From Leucothrix mucor DSM 2157 (GTDB taxonomy: Bacteria > Pseudomonadota > Gammaproteobacteria > Thiotrichales > Thiotrichaceae), in contig NZ_ATTE01000001.1 of NCBI RefSeq assembly GCF_000419525.1, positions 3,507,501 through 3,571,500 on the forward strand: a DNA stretch of 64,000 nt. The letters are read 5' to 3'. The notes beneath the pieces were generated by a model. That model had not been told where the DNA came from, did not search any database, and worked only from the letters and a program-made list of their open reading frames with translations. A program made the translations under genes and the position numbers. Shown here piece by piece: positions 17,501 through 26,338 of the stretch; within the stretch, counting starts at the first letter, position 1; each line of letters opens with the position of its first letter.

Positions 17501-19060
17501 GGTTGGATTCGGGCCGGTAACAATGAGCTTCCCGCCCTGCTGCACATAAGTGCGCAGTCGAGCCGCTTCGGTATCGGAGATAGCTTCCACATTCGGCAGG
17601 AATACGGTTTGATATTGACTCAATTCAGCCTGACTTGGCACCACTAAAATATTGAACGGAATGTGCTCATTCACCAGTACTTTTAGTACGCCGCGATGCT
17701 CTGCGAGGTAGTTACGCTGATACACACTGTCAATCGCATCCGACGCCCACCATAGGTCATCACCACCATCGTCTGTGGTCGCAAACATGCCTAAGCCTTG
17801 AAACTGATCCACATAATCGCGACTTGGCGATGAGAAGAAAATACCGGTCTTCGCGGTCGAGTCGGCTTCAAACAAATACGGCGCGTTAAACTTGCTCCAG
17901 TTAAACATACGGCTACGAAAGGCATCGCCAACTGTGGTCGCCATTTCAGGCACTTGCAGTTCATAAGGGTTATTACCGGCAATCATGGCCTGTGCCATCA
18001 CCTGCTGTGCGTCATCCGCTTGCTTACCGTAAGTGAACGTCCAGGATGGTTTGTCACCCGTTGAGCCACGCGCATATTTCAGTGCGGAGATAAACGAAAT
18101 CCAATCATCTGTTTGTGCATTTCGCATGCCGACATTGTTACTCATGGTATCAACTTCGTACACCTGAGTCAGTCCCTCTATATCCTTGAGAAAGCTGGCA
18201 TCCAAGCCGTAAATTGTGCCGCCGTTGTAGTCTGTCGGCAGCGTTTCAGCAATGATTGTAAATTCAGAATTGACGCTACGCGCTTCGCTGGTCATATCGG
18301 TTAAGAAACGGGCCAGCTCTTCATGACGCCAGTGAATCCAACGCTTCCAAGCCGCGTCATTCCAGTCTTCAGCAGTCGGGGCTGAGTAGCCGGTATCTGA
18401 TTCGAAACGAGCAACCGCCTCCGGATTCATCCCGCTCCATTTGGTGCCGCCAAAGTCCGCATAAATGGGCACATCCGCCCAAATGCCATCAATGCCCGTA
18501 GCGACTATTTTCTTAATGCGATCGAAAAAGTAATTACGGTAGCCCGTTGAGCTAGGCGACATCCATGCGCTTTCTGCATTGGCTTCAACCCAGAACACTT
18601 GCCCGCCACCACCATAAAACACATTGGTTTGGCCATCTAATCCGACCTGCACCCAATCCGGATGATCTTTAGCCATGGTGTTAGGAATATTCTTACCATT
18701 TAGGGTAATCACTTCCAGCGCCGGAATATACCAAACCACCCGCAAACCACGCTTATGAGCGGCATCGGCAAACTGGCGCATCAACGCTAATTCCAGCTCA
18801 AACTGCGCATCACTTTGGTAATTAGACAGATCAGAATCCGCTTCAACCACGGTTACATGCTGGGAGACCAGCGTATCCAACATGGTGTCAATTTCTGCTG
18901 CACTCATGCCAACGGCAATGGCTGCACCCCCGATTTTTGCAGTCTTCGCCCAGTTATCAAAGGCGGTCGGTTGTGCCGCGTAGGCAGTCGCGCCTAGCAG
19001 TAAAAGCAGTGACAATGCACACTGCCCCAAGCGACGTAAAGCGGGATTCCGAGTCTTCAT
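14528..19060 (-). CDS. Large secreted multidomain carbohydrate-active-type protein (glycosidase-like, cadherin-like, three CBM9/DOMON-like repeats)
   Basis: The start is ATG at 19060 (GGAG upstream; a TTG start 33 bases earlier is possible), giving about 1510 residues. A signal peptide ends at TAYA. Residues about 30-400 look like a TIM-barrel glycosidase (GLRVVWYIPALEVI, GIDGIWADVPIY, FTIIAETLP). A GATase-like beta-galactosidase segment follows (AARLRTYVQQGGKLIVTG). Next come a cadherin/Ig-like repeat near 725-815 (DSFRTDVDAPLTFTQNQLLA), a second beta domain, and three tandem repeats of about 165-175 residues beginning IDGSLSDW, IDGNASDW and LDGNLSDW, with WWxWxxxxDTD inside each. The repeats resemble CBM9/DOMON-like carbohydrate-binding domains. 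I infer hydrolysis or binding of an extracellular polysaccharide. The exact family is not recognised. Confidence 0.75.
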   Translation of the reverse strand: MKTRNPALRRLGQCALSLLLLLGATAYAAQPTAFDNWAKTAKIGGAAIAVGMSAAEIDTMLDTLVSQHVTVVEADSDLSNYQSDAQFELELALMRQFADAAHKRGLRVVWYIPALEVITLNGKNIPNTMAKDHPDWVQVGLDGQTNVFYGGGGQVFWVEANAESAWMSPSSTGYRNYFFDRIKKIVATGIDGIWADVPIYADFGGTKWSGMNPEAVARFESDTGYSAPTAEDWNDAAWKRWIHWRHEELARFLTDMTSEARSVNSEFTIIAETLPTDYNGGTIYGLDASFLKDIEGLTQVYEVDTMSNNVGMRNAQTDDWISFISALKYARGSTGDKPSWTFTYGKQADDAQQVMAQAMIAGNNPYELQVPEMATTVGDAFRSRMFNWSKFNAPYLFEADSTAKTGIFFSSPSRDYVDQFQGLGMFATTDDGGDDLWWASDAIDSVYQRNYLAEHRGVLKVLVNEHIPFNILVVPSQAELSQYQTVFLPNVEAISDTEAARLRTYVQQGGKLIVTGPNPTGMNQYGIARSNYALADLLGFNLGDTLPSQKVQNYGSGKTYYFADRLGKQYLTSGTTAARNTLASTVRANTSVNVTTNADDRVYVETSQLNQQAVLQFTNFIGVDGNFSVTPTNISVTYTVPNGEQVNTISLSNPDNTTPSRSNVAFTQSGSQVSFNIPLTQYALVLVSFNGAQNASTNHVPAAGDDSFRTDVDAPLTFTQNQLLANDGDLDGNSIAINYVYGSTGSVGTVSDLGGGSYRYTPPAGFTGTDTLRYILSDGAGGEDTGEISILVAAAPSIYAPASVNLSVGTEDGTELSLLGAIDGETYDINSVSSGGKKVIDWNVTTTISEDLSEIAALKVLHVGQYSLQNVSQQAYLYNYQNAAWELFDTATVGNENNYPVAITISDNIAAYVSSSKQMSFRIRAERATGNVQSWSDQLTFEVIPAVDDTPVTPNPTGAVSYPVSNGSIAIDGSLSDWSAVTSLGTDGNDVTAANAQADWLEGWMAHDDQKLYLAYRNEGAINLASWWAWGIYLDTDSSANSGFAINGALGADYLFNGWSLYRYTGSGSDWSWAAVAGGLESVAQGEYAEAGILRSALGNPESVRALFRADNTTFTGSYVVDNYPNADNGYFTYNLGANPVSPIIIEPVTNASTLSIDGNASDWASLQSFGIEANDITTANAEADIQQTWMAHDAANFYLAYRNDGPINTGTWWPWQVFLDTDLNGSSGFQAGNDVGAEYMLQGSAIYQYTGTGSNWAWQYVNGTSNAVNGDFAEFSMPRSAIGNPVELYALVKARNGIFTGNYDGSDDDTYPNLGAGRLNYRFGGAISNPVPFGALSLDGNLSDWSSVTSFGRDGDDISVAGAQADWMETWMAHDSNTIYLAYKNDGAINTANWWPWQVFIDTDNNPATGFSAGPGMGAEYVLEGANLQRYIGDGSSWSWEYVGGTSRGVSGSNAEISFARSSIGDPSVFRVMFRTINAAFTGSYAAEGFDYFPNNATSSADGYFSYRM

Positions 19061-19190
19061 CCGTAAATAGCTCCAACAATTATTTTTTGGCAATAAGCCT
19101 GATTTAAGTAGGTATCAGGTCTTATAGAAGTAATTGGAGCAAAAGGAGATGGGGGCGTGCACTAGCGGTTTAGCGGGAATGATAAACGGG

Positions 19191-19234
19191 AAACCGTTAC
19201 CCATCAGCCATGACTGGAATGAGTAACGGGTTTT
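19191..19234 (-). terminator. Stem-loop between ridA and the large secreted protein gene
   Basis: CCGTTACCCAT and ATGAGTAACGG pair over 11 bases with one mismatch. On the minus strand it lies after ridA and before the large secreted protein gene. It is followed by TTT only, so it could be a weak terminator or a leader hairpin. Confidence 0.45.
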
Positions 19235-19256
19235 GTATCTATTTTATGCAGTACGC

Positions 19257-19655
19257 TTAGTAAGAATACGTGGTTTCAGTAACCCGAGCGGTGATTTCAA
19301 TTTCAATCTTCATCGCATCATCCAGCAGGCCGGCAATGATCACGGTCGCCGCAGGTTTTGCAGTGCCTAAGTACTTACTAAATACCGGCCAGCAAGGTTC
19401 GAAGTCTGTTTTTTCAGGCAGAATATAATGAACGCGAACGGCCTGATCGAGGCTAGTGCCCGCTTCGGCTAAGGCTTTTGCGATATTCTGAAAGCATTGG
19501 TCAGCCTGCTCAACCACATCATCCGAAATCGACATGTTGTCGTAGTTGTAGCCTGTGGTGCCTGAAACAAATACATACTCACCATCGACAACAGCGCGTG
19601 AATAGCCAATTTTTGCTTCAAACTCAGAGCCACTAGAAATCAGTTTACGGTCCAT
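19257..19655 (-). CDS. RidA/YjgF-family protein
   Basis: The 132-residue protein starts at ATG 19655 (AGGGAA upstream) and matches the RidA/YER057c/UK114 family. It has YSRAVVDGEYVFVSGTTGY at the N-terminal side, QADQCFQNIAKALAEAG in the helix, an arginine in AVRVHYILPE, and the C-terminal IEIEITARV. Canonical RidA hydrolyses reactive enamine/imine intermediates, with the arginine and a glutamate contacting the substrate. This sequence belongs to a divergent subgroup, so its substrate is uncertain. It lies between the pseudouridine synthase gene and the large secreted protein gene on the same strand. Confidence 0.85.
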   Translation of the reverse strand: MDRKLISSGSEFEAKIGYSRAVVDGEYVFVSGTTGYNYDNMSISDDVVEQADQCFQNIAKALAEAGTSLDQAVRVHYILPEKTDFEPCWPVFSKYLGTAKPAATVIIAGLLDDAMKIEIEITARVTETTYSY

Positions 19656-19745
19656 AATATTCCCTAAAATACTGCTAATTAAGAAGATTCTTTCGCCTGT
19701 CACTTTGCATCAGGCTGGCGAATGCGTCAAGCGGCGTTTAAATGG

Positions 19746-20636
19746 TCAAACAACATGCTCAAACTCACGCAACTCCCCCGTCACCGGACACGTAAAACGC
19801 AATAAAGCCGCCTGCAATTGCAAATCCCGCTCACTGCGGCCACTGCCATATTGCCGATCACCCACTACTGGATAACCATTACCCGATAAATGCTTACGGA
19901 TCTGATGCTTGCGACCTGTTTCGATATGCACATCCAGCAAGGTTTCATTCGCTGTCGCATCATAATCAAGTATCCGCACATGGCTGCAAGCCGCCTTACC
20001 ATCCACTTCATCGCGAATAGTTTTTACCGACTCGCCTGTCACTAAAGCCTGAGCAAAATCGCCCTCAACCAATACCTGATAATGCTTTTCAATGGAGCGC
20101 TCTTCAAACATTTTTGAGAAGGCCGCAGCGACCTGCTTTTTATGCGCCAGAATAATCAAACCATTGGCTGGCCGGTCGAGCCGATGCACAATAAACGCAG
20201 GGCGCTCAGGTGTTAAATGCTGCTCCGCCCACCGGTAAATCGTGCAATGGTCACCCCATTTCGAGCCTTGCGATAACATGCCGGAAGGCTTCAGCCAAAT
20301 GCTGTAATCCCCGGCATCATGCACTAACGTCGCCGATGGCGGCTCAGCACTCAGTACGGCCTCATCATAATACACATGCAGCACTTCACCCGCTTTCAGC
20401 GGCTTTTTAGCCCGCCGTAAGCGCTGAATAAATAGCTTGGCACCATGCGTACTTTGCTCTAACCAAACACAGCCTTTTTGCATCGCCGTTTTGAGCTTTT
20501 GCTTAGAAATGCCTGTGGCTTCAGCCAAGCAATCAACCGCCGTCTGCCCATCATTCACCACGGGAATATGTTGCTCAACTTGAGAGCCATTCACTTCTGA
20601 AGCTGATTGCTCAACCCCAGTGTTAATTTCAGACAT
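19746..20636 (-). CDS. RluA-family RNA pseudouridine synthase
   Basis: The 296-residue protein carries the RluA catalytic motif HRLDRPANGL, in which the aspartate attacks uridine, followed by VAAAFSKMFEE and KHYQVLVEGD. Near the C-terminus are GRKHQIRKHLSGNGYPVVGD and ALLRFTCPVTGE. The N-terminal part (ATGISKQKLKTAMQKGCVWL) resembles an S4-like RNA-binding region. It could modify rRNA or tRNA; the target is not readable. Its ATG lies only 3 bases after the xdhB stop, so it is cotranscribed and probably coupled to xanthine dehydrogenase. This is an unusual place for it. Confidence 0.9.
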   Translation of the reverse strand: MSEINTGVEQSASEVNGSQVEQHIPVVNDGQTAVDCLAEATGISKQKLKTAMQKGCVWLEQSTHGAKLFIQRLRRAKKPLKAGEVLHVYYDEAVLSAEPPSATLVHDAGDYSIWLKPSGMLSQGSKWGDHCTIYRWAEQHLTPERPAFIVHRLDRPANGLIILAHKKQVAAAFSKMFEERSIEKHYQVLVEGDFAQALVTGESVKTIRDEVDGKAACSHVRILDYDATANETLLDVHIETGRKHQIRKHLSGNGYPVVGDRQYGSGRSERDLQLQAALLRFTCPVTGELREFEHVV

Positions 20637-20639
20637 CAA

Positions 20640-22940
20640 TCAACCCTTCGCCAGCGTAACAGCACGTAAAATGGCTTCCGGCGTTGCAGGCGCATCCAGC
20701 TCAATGGCCACCTTATCTGCCGCCACACTCGCCACCGCATCGCGAATCGCAAAGTAAGCCGACATACCCAATAACAATGGCGGCTCACCCACTGCTTTCG
20801 AGCGTCGAATCGTGTCTTCAACATTATGATTGGCATACAGGTGTACATTAAACACCGGCGGATAATCATTCACAGCCGGGATTTTATACGTCGATGGCGC
20901 ATGGGTGGTGAGCTTGCCAGCGGCATTCCAACACAGCTCTTCGCTGGTCAGCCAGCCCACGCCTTGGATATAGCCACCTTCAATCTGCCCGACATCCAGC
21001 GCCGGATTAATCGAGTTACCCACATCGTGCAAAATATCCGCTCGCAGCAATTTCATTTCACCGCTTAAGGTATCAATCACCACCTCGGAAACTGCCGCGC
21101 CATAAGCGAAATAGAAGAACGGACTACCGGTGAGCGTTTCCGCATCCCAATGAATTTTTGGGGTGGCATAGAAGCCATCAGACCACAGCTGAACCCGCGC
21201 CTGATAAGCATCATTCACCACTTCGGCAAAACTGTATTGCACTTCGCCGACAGTGACTTGCCCATCGGTAAAATAGATCTGGCCTTCCAGCACATGATCA
21301 CGCAGCGCTAAAAAGGTCATCAATCGCTCGCGGATTTGACGGGCCGCATCTTCAGCCGCTTTACCGTTTAAGTCGCTACCACTGGAGGCGGCTGTTGCCG
21401 AGGTATTGGCGACTTTGCTGGTATTGGTGGCGGTGCTGCGAACATGCTCAATGCCAATCCCCAGTTCATCGGCAACGACGCGCTCAATTTTACTGTGCAG
21501 GCCCTGGCCCATTTCAGTACCACCATGATTTACCAGCACCGAGCCATCGGTATACACATGCACCAAGGCTCCGGCCTGATTAAAGTGCGGCACATTAAAG
21601 GAGATACCGAACTTCACTGGGGTCGCCGCCAAGCCACGTTTCAGAATGGGGCTGCTTTGATTAAAGGCTTCAATCTCAGCGCGCCGGGCAGTGTAATCAG
21701 AGGATTCCAGCAGATCCTGATACACCTCGGCCATCACATTATCGACAATGGTTTGGCCATAAGGCGTGATATTGCGGTCGGTTTTTCCATAGAAATTGCG
21801 CAAGCGAATGACGGCAGGGTCTTCACCAAGATGACGCGCCACCTGCTCAATGGCATGCTCAATCGCAATCGCACCCTGCGGCCCACCAAAACCACGAAAT
21901 GCAGTATTCGACTGGGTATTAGTACGCGCGCAAAAAGCCATTAACTCGGAATGGTCGAGATAGTAAGCATTGTCGGCATGCGTAATGGCACGCGCGGCAA
22001 CCGGCCCACTTAAGTCAGCAGAGAAACCCGACTGTTGCGTCATATCCAGCTTATACGCCAGAATCTTGCCGTTATTATCAAAGCCGATTTCATAGCTGTA
22101 ACTAAAGCCATGTCGCTTGCCGGTAATCAGCATGTCATCATCGCGATCGAGTCGCAGCTTGACAGGGCGCTGCAGTTTGCTGGCCGCTAACGAAGCCACA
22201 CAGGCAAACAATGCCGACTGCGACTCCTTACCACCAAAACCACCACCCATGCGGCGAATTTCCACCGTCACTTGGTTGGATGGTAACTGTAAAGCATGTG
22301 CCACCAAATGCTGCATTTCAGTCGGGTGCTGCGTGGAACAATGCAAGAAAATCCCGCGATCTTCGGTTGGGATTGCGTAACTAATCTGGCCTTCTAAATA
22401 GAAGTGATCTTGCCCACCCACCGCAAACTGACCTTGCAAACGCTGTGGCGCTTTAGCCAAGGCTTTTTTCGCATCGCCACGTGCTAAGCGCATGTCGGGC
22501 AATATTTTAGAATCTGCTTTACGCGCCTCGTGAATATCTAATATTGCTGGTAAATCTTCGTATTCGATGACCGCTTTGCGAGTGGCTTTACGGGCTAAAT
22601 CGACGGTATCGGCTACGACTACAAAGATTGGCTGACCAACAAAGTGCACTTCACCATCGGCTAAAATCGGATCATCCTTAATAATCGGGCCACATAAGTT
22701 TGACCCCGGAATATCGCTGGCTTGATACACGCCCTGCACACCCGGAAAGGCGATGACCGCACTTAAATCCACACTAAGCAGTCGAGCATGCGCACGTTCA
22801 CTTAAGCCCAAAGCCGCATGCAAAGTACCGGCTAACTCAGGAAGGTCATCCACATAACTGGCTTCGCCCGCCGCCTGCATCGCTGCCGACTCATGAGGCC
22901 TGGAAATCCCTGCTGCTTCTACAATCAGTAAATCACTCAT
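20640..22940 (-). CDS. xdhB: Xanthine dehydrogenase, molybdenum cofactor-binding subunit
   Basis: The 766-residue large subunit hydroxylates hypoxanthine and xanthine. Family motifs appear in order: HESAAMQAAGEASYVDDLP, FYLEGQISYAIP, GGGFGGKES, NTAFRGFGGPQG (containing the substrate-orienting arginine), GGTEMGQGLHSK, and the catalytic glutamate in KAVGEPPLLLG near the C-terminus. It overlaps xdhA by 4 bases and forms the XdhAB heteromer. The XdhC cofactor-insertion factor usually encoded next is not present; a pseudouridine synthase gene takes its place. Confidence 0.97.
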   Translation of the reverse strand: MSDLLIVEAAGISRPHESAAMQAAGEASYVDDLPELAGTLHAALGLSERAHARLLSVDLSAVIAFPGVQGVYQASDIPGSNLCGPIIKDDPILADGEVHFVGQPIFVVVADTVDLARKATRKAVIEYEDLPAILDIHEARKADSKILPDMRLARGDAKKALAKAPQRLQGQFAVGGQDHFYLEGQISYAIPTEDRGIFLHCSTQHPTEMQHLVAHALQLPSNQVTVEIRRMGGGFGGKESQSALFACVASLAASKLQRPVKLRLDRDDDMLITGKRHGFSYSYEIGFDNNGKILAYKLDMTQQSGFSADLSGPVAARAITHADNAYYLDHSELMAFCARTNTQSNTAFRGFGGPQGAIAIEHAIEQVARHLGEDPAVIRLRNFYGKTDRNITPYGQTIVDNVMAEVYQDLLESSDYTARRAEIEAFNQSSPILKRGLAATPVKFGISFNVPHFNQAGALVHVYTDGSVLVNHGGTEMGQGLHSKIERVVADELGIGIEHVRSTATNTSKVANTSATAASSGSDLNGKAAEDAARQIRERLMTFLALRDHVLEGQIYFTDGQVTVGEVQYSFAEVVNDAYQARVQLWSDGFYATPKIHWDAETLTGSPFFYFAYGAAVSEVVIDTLSGEMKLLRADILHDVGNSINPALDVGQIEGGYIQGVGWLTSEELCWNAAGKLTTHAPSTYKIPAVNDYPPVFNVHLYANHNVEDTIRRSKAVGEPPLLLGMSAYFAIRDAVASVAADKVAIELDAPATPEAILRAVTLAKG

Positions 22941-24496
22941 GATGCAAAACCCTCCGCAAATTCAAACACATTCAGCGAGCTGGCAGCCACTGGTGCATCA
23001 CTACGCGTTTCCAAAAAGAAGCGATACAACAAGTTTTCAGCCCCTTGCAGGCGATAATCTGAAGTGGCCCGCATATCGCTTAGTGGCTTGAAGTCCAACC
23101 TTAGAGCCTGCATCGCACGGCGCACGGTGGTCTCATCCCAATCCTGATTGAGTAGTGCCAACTCAGTCCGCGCTGCCCGTTTAGGCGTTGCCGCCATGCC
23201 GCCGTAAGCAATGCGAATACCCTGTACTTTGCCCTCATCCAGCACCACCGAAAACGCCGCACACACTGCAGAGATATCCTGATCAAAACGCTTGGATAAT
23301 TTATACGAACGGGTCAGCTGGCCAGCTGCTGGTTTTGGAATATGAATGTGACTAACAAACTCGCCTTCCGCCATATCCTTCTTTTGATAATCCAGATAGA
23401 AATCCTGCAAATCAATCTCGCGAGAGGCTGCACCTTTACGTAACGTGATGCGCGTACCCAGCGTGATTAATACCGGCATTGAGTCACCGATGGGCGAGCC
23501 ATTGGCGATATTACCGCCAAGCGTTCCGGCATTGCGCACTTGTACCGAGCTAAAGCGTCGCCACAGTTCACCCAGTTCAGGGTAGGCAGTATTCATGCGT
23601 GCAAAGGCATCGCTTAAGCTCACGCCTGCGCCAATAGTAAGCGCCTGATCGGTTTCGGTCATGGTTTTCAGCTCCGGCACATTGCCGAGATAAATCACGG
23701 TATCTAGCAAGCGGTGCTGCTTGGTTACCCATAAACCCACATCGGTACCACCGGCTAATAAGGTAGCCTGCGGATGCGCCAAACGCTGCGCTGCTAACTC
23801 ATCGATTGAAGCCGGTGCGATATAAGTTTGTAACTGACCCGTCACTGGCGACTGACTTTCCAGCGTTAATGATTCATTCGCCGTAATACTTTGCAGTTGC
23901 TCAATTAACGCCTGCTCTTGCTGGCTAATCACATCGCCAATCCCCGGTAGCGTAAACCATTCCTGCTCAGTGCGCTCTGCACCCATTTGGTACATTGTGT
24001 GGGCGGCTCGAACAATTGGTTTGTAGCCAGTACAGCGACATAGATTACCACTTAGGTGATCATGAATTTGCTGCTTGCTAGGCTGCGTCTCACCTTTGTA
24101 TAAGGCGAATAACGACATCACAAAACCCGGCGTACAAAAGCCACATTGCGAGCCATGCTCATCAACCATCGCCTGTTGCGCGGGATGTAAAGCACCACTG
24201 GCAGCGGCTTTCTTCAAGGACTCAACCGTAAACAAGGCCTTGCCATGTAAGGTCGGCAAAAACTGGATGCAGGCATTCACCGCACGTAAGCGCACGCGGC
24301 CCTCATGCAGCTCGCCAAGCACCACGGTACACGCGCCGCAATCGCCTTCCGCGCAGCCTTCTTTGGTGCCGGTACGATGCAGTTGCTCGCGCAAATAGGT
24401 TAATACGGTTTGAGTGGCTGACACAGCCGATAGCTGCCGAACCTGACCATCAAGTATAAATTTTAAACTTGTCTGACCCGAACTGGACTGACTCAT
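22937..24496 (-). CDS. xdhA: Xanthine dehydrogenase, FAD and iron-sulfur subunit
   Basis: The 519-residue small subunit starts with a plant-type 2Fe-2S domain (CAEGDCGAC, cysteines 48, 53 and 56). A second 2Fe-2S domain follows (QCGFCTPGF and CRCTGYKPI). The FAD domain comes after residue 200 (LLAGGTDVGLWVTKQ, NAGTLGGNIANGSPIGD, with the CO-dehydrogenase flavoprotein C-terminal part). It passes electrons from the molybdenum centre to NAD. It sits 54 bases downstream of an XRE regulator and is coupled to xdhB by a 4-base overlap. Confidence 0.97.
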   Translation of the reverse strand: MSQSSSGQTSLKFILDGQVRQLSAVSATQTVLTYLREQLHRTGTKEGCAEGDCGACTVVLGELHEGRVRLRAVNACIQFLPTLHGKALFTVESLKKAAASGALHPAQQAMVDEHGSQCGFCTPGFVMSLFALYKGETQPSKQQIHDHLSGNLCRCTGYKPIVRAAHTMYQMGAERTEQEWFTLPGIGDVISQQEQALIEQLQSITANESLTLESQSPVTGQLQTYIAPASIDELAAQRLAHPQATLLAGGTDVGLWVTKQHRLLDTVIYLGNVPELKTMTETDQALTIGAGVSLSDAFARMNTAYPELGELWRRFSSVQVRNAGTLGGNIANGSPIGDSMPVLITLGTRITLRKGAASREIDLQDFYLDYQKKDMAEGEFVSHIHIPKPAAGQLTRSYKLSKRFDQDISAVCAAFSVVLDEGKVQGIRIAYGGMAATPKRAARTELALLNQDWDETTVRRAMQALRLDFKPLSDMRATSDYRLQGAENLLYRFFLETRSDAPVAASSLNVFEFAEGFAS

Positions 24497-24550
24497 AATA
24501 TCTCCGGCGCTGAATTTATAGAGCTAACATAGAACAGATTGTGATAAGTG

Positions 24551-25423
24551 TCACCCGTCAACGAGGCAAAATTCGCCCCAAGCGTGTTTTGCCATTTCGG
24601 CAATAGCCCCTGACACGCTGCGCGCATCAATATCGGCTTCACGCACTAAATGATCAAAATGCTGGGTTAAAGCCTGAATTTGCCGCGTTTCCCGAAACAC
24701 AAGGTAGTAGCGACCGATATACACCACCGCTAAAAAATGCCCGAATACCGTAATCGGTGAAGAGTACACTTTTTTGTTATCGCATAAATACACGCGTAAT
24801 GACGGGTATAAATCCCGACAAGCGCGCACTAAATGCTGAATTTGCTCCTGACGCGCCTCCAGCGATAAGCCATCCCAATACCCCTCGCCATGAATCAGCG
24901 ATTTGATCATGTGGGTCGAGATGCAAATCTCATAATCGGAGCCTGGCGCATGCAGCCATTGCAGGGTTTCATGCATGGCGCTGCTGGCTTGCTCCGGGGT
25001 CTTATCCAAAAACTGTGCGTATTCAAAACTTAGCACGGCTTCGGTTTTTAAGATATCCGGAAACGTCGCTGGCACATGGCGGATTTTGTAACCTGCCGCT
25101 TCACGGTGCCAAGCCAGAATCTGATTATCCGACGGAGTGCGCACCGCATCGGTAATTTCACAGGCGGTCGATAGCAAGCCGGCACTGGTCTCGCTGCGCT
25201 CACTTAAGCCTAACAGCCAATCGGTACTGACCTGTAGCGAGGAGGCACATTCCGCAGCCAAATGCGCATTGGGTAAACGTACATCCTCTTTATTCAGTAG
25301 CTGCGCGATGGTCGAGCGATCGACCTGACATTGCCGCGCTAACTCGCTGCGACTCATGCCAACGGCTTGCATGCGTGACAATAAACGTTCCCGAAACAAA
25401 CTGGCGCGCTCTTCTTTTCTCAT
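24551..25423 (-). CDS. XRE-type transcriptional regulator of the xdh operon (probable)
   Basis: Residues about 10-70 form a lambda-repressor-like helix-turn-helix (MSRSELARQCQVDRSTIAQL). The remaining 220 residues form a C-terminal domain I do not recognise by name (HREAAGYKIRHVPATFPDIL, GRYYLVFRETRQIQALTQHF). It might sense a ligand. The gene is immediately upstream of xdhAB on the same strand, so it is likely the first gene of the operon or its local regulator. It could respond to purines, but nothing in the sequence proves this. Confidence 0.8.
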   Translation of the reverse strand: MRKEERASLFRERLLSRMQAVGMSRSELARQCQVDRSTIAQLLNKEDVRLPNAHLAAECASSLQVSTDWLLGLSERSETSAGLLSTACEITDAVRTPSDNQILAWHREAAGYKIRHVPATFPDILKTEAVLSFEYAQFLDKTPEQASSAMHETLQWLHAPGSDYEICISTHMIKSLIHGEGYWDGLSLEARQEQIQHLVRACRDLYPSLRVYLCDNKKVYSSPITVFGHFLAVVYIGRYYLVFRETRQIQALTQHFDHLVREADIDARSVSGAIAEMAKHAWGEFCLVDG

Positions 25424-25557
25424 AAACTGGTGATAAAAATCTACAAAGTTTTATCTTATCACCATTCGGGAATTTTGTTGCCAATGTTCAGAATTACCGT
25501 GATCAATCGGCTTTGCTATGCTTCACCCATCGCAAACACACATTGAATAGGTAACCC

Positions 25558-25767
25558 ATGGAAACGACACTAAGAACCGTTATCAAAGCAGTCAGCTGGC
25601 AAGTATTAGGTATCGCCGTAATGTCGGCAATCGCATATCTGCACACTGGCTCAATCAGCACCGCGCTATCAATGGCAGGCACCACCTCAGCGCTGGGCTT
25701 TGTGAGCTATTTTATTCATGAAAAACTGTGGCAGCGCGTTAATTGGGGCAAGATGGCTAGCTCGTGA
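25558..25767 (+). CDS. DUF2061 small membrane protein
   Basis: This 69-residue protein matches the DUF2061 family: RTVIKAVSWQVLGIAVMSAI, then ISTALSMAGTTSALGFVSYFIHEKLWQRVNWG. It has two membrane segments and is the usual length. TAGGTAAC precedes the ATG. The function of the family is unknown; members often occur near sulfate-assimilation genes, which are not present here. It is convergent with msrC. Confidence 0.88.
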   Translation: METTLRTVIKAVSWQVLGIAVMSAIAYLHTGSISTALSMAGTTSALGFVSYFIHEKLWQRVNWGKMASS

Positions 25768-25785
25768 TTAACTCGCCACAAGCAA

Positions 25786-26256
25786 TTACAGCAGCTCGAC
25801 GAGTTGCTCCAGATACAGCTGATCGGTTTCGTCAAACGTATTTAGCTCATCGCTATCAATATCTAAAATACCGATCACTTCGCCGTCTTTAAATAGCGGC
25901 ACCACAATCTCGGAGCGACTCGCTGAACTGCACGCGATGTGACCGGGGAATGCATCCACATCCGGCACGATCACCGTTTTAGCTTGCTCCCATGACGTGC
26001 CACATACGCCCTTTCCTTTACGAATACGGGTGCAGGCAATGGGCCCCTGAAATGGCCCCAGCACTAACTCATCCTGCTTGACCAGATAGAAGCCAACCCA
26101 TAAAAAATCCATCCCGTATTTCAGCACCGCCGCCACATTGGCCAGATTGGCAATTTGGTCCGGCTCGCCACTCACCAGCGATTTGATTTGTGGAAGCAAG
26201 GACTGATAGATCTCGTGCTTGTCGGTCGACTCAATTAGCGTTAATTCTTCTGCCAT
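25786..26256 (-). CDS. msrC: Free methionine-(R)-sulfoxide reductase (GAF domain)
   Basis: The 156-residue GAF-domain protein has the fRMsr signature. It shows FLWVGFYLVKQDELVLGPFQG, then three conserved cysteines in GPIACTRI, GKGVCGTSW and FPGHIACSSASRSEIV. The end is VIGILDIDSDELNTFDETD. It reduces free methionine-R-sulfoxide using thioredoxin as electron donor. All three catalytic/resolving cysteines are present. It stands alone between DUF2061 and mntP, with 82 bases separating it from mntP. Confidence 0.93.
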   Translation of the reverse strand: MAEELTLIESTDKHEIYQSLLPQIKSLVSGEPDQIANLANVAAVLKYGMDFLWVGFYLVKQDELVLGPFQGPIACTRIRKGKGVCGTSWEQAKTVIVPDVDAFPGHIACSSASRSEIVVPLFKDGEVIGILDIDSDELNTFDETDQLYLEQLVELL

Positions 26257-26338
26257 GATTTTCTCATTTATCTATATGTTCAAGTTACGCTCAAGCACGA
26301 CACTAGCGCCTAATAATAGCGGGCAATGATTTAGCCCA

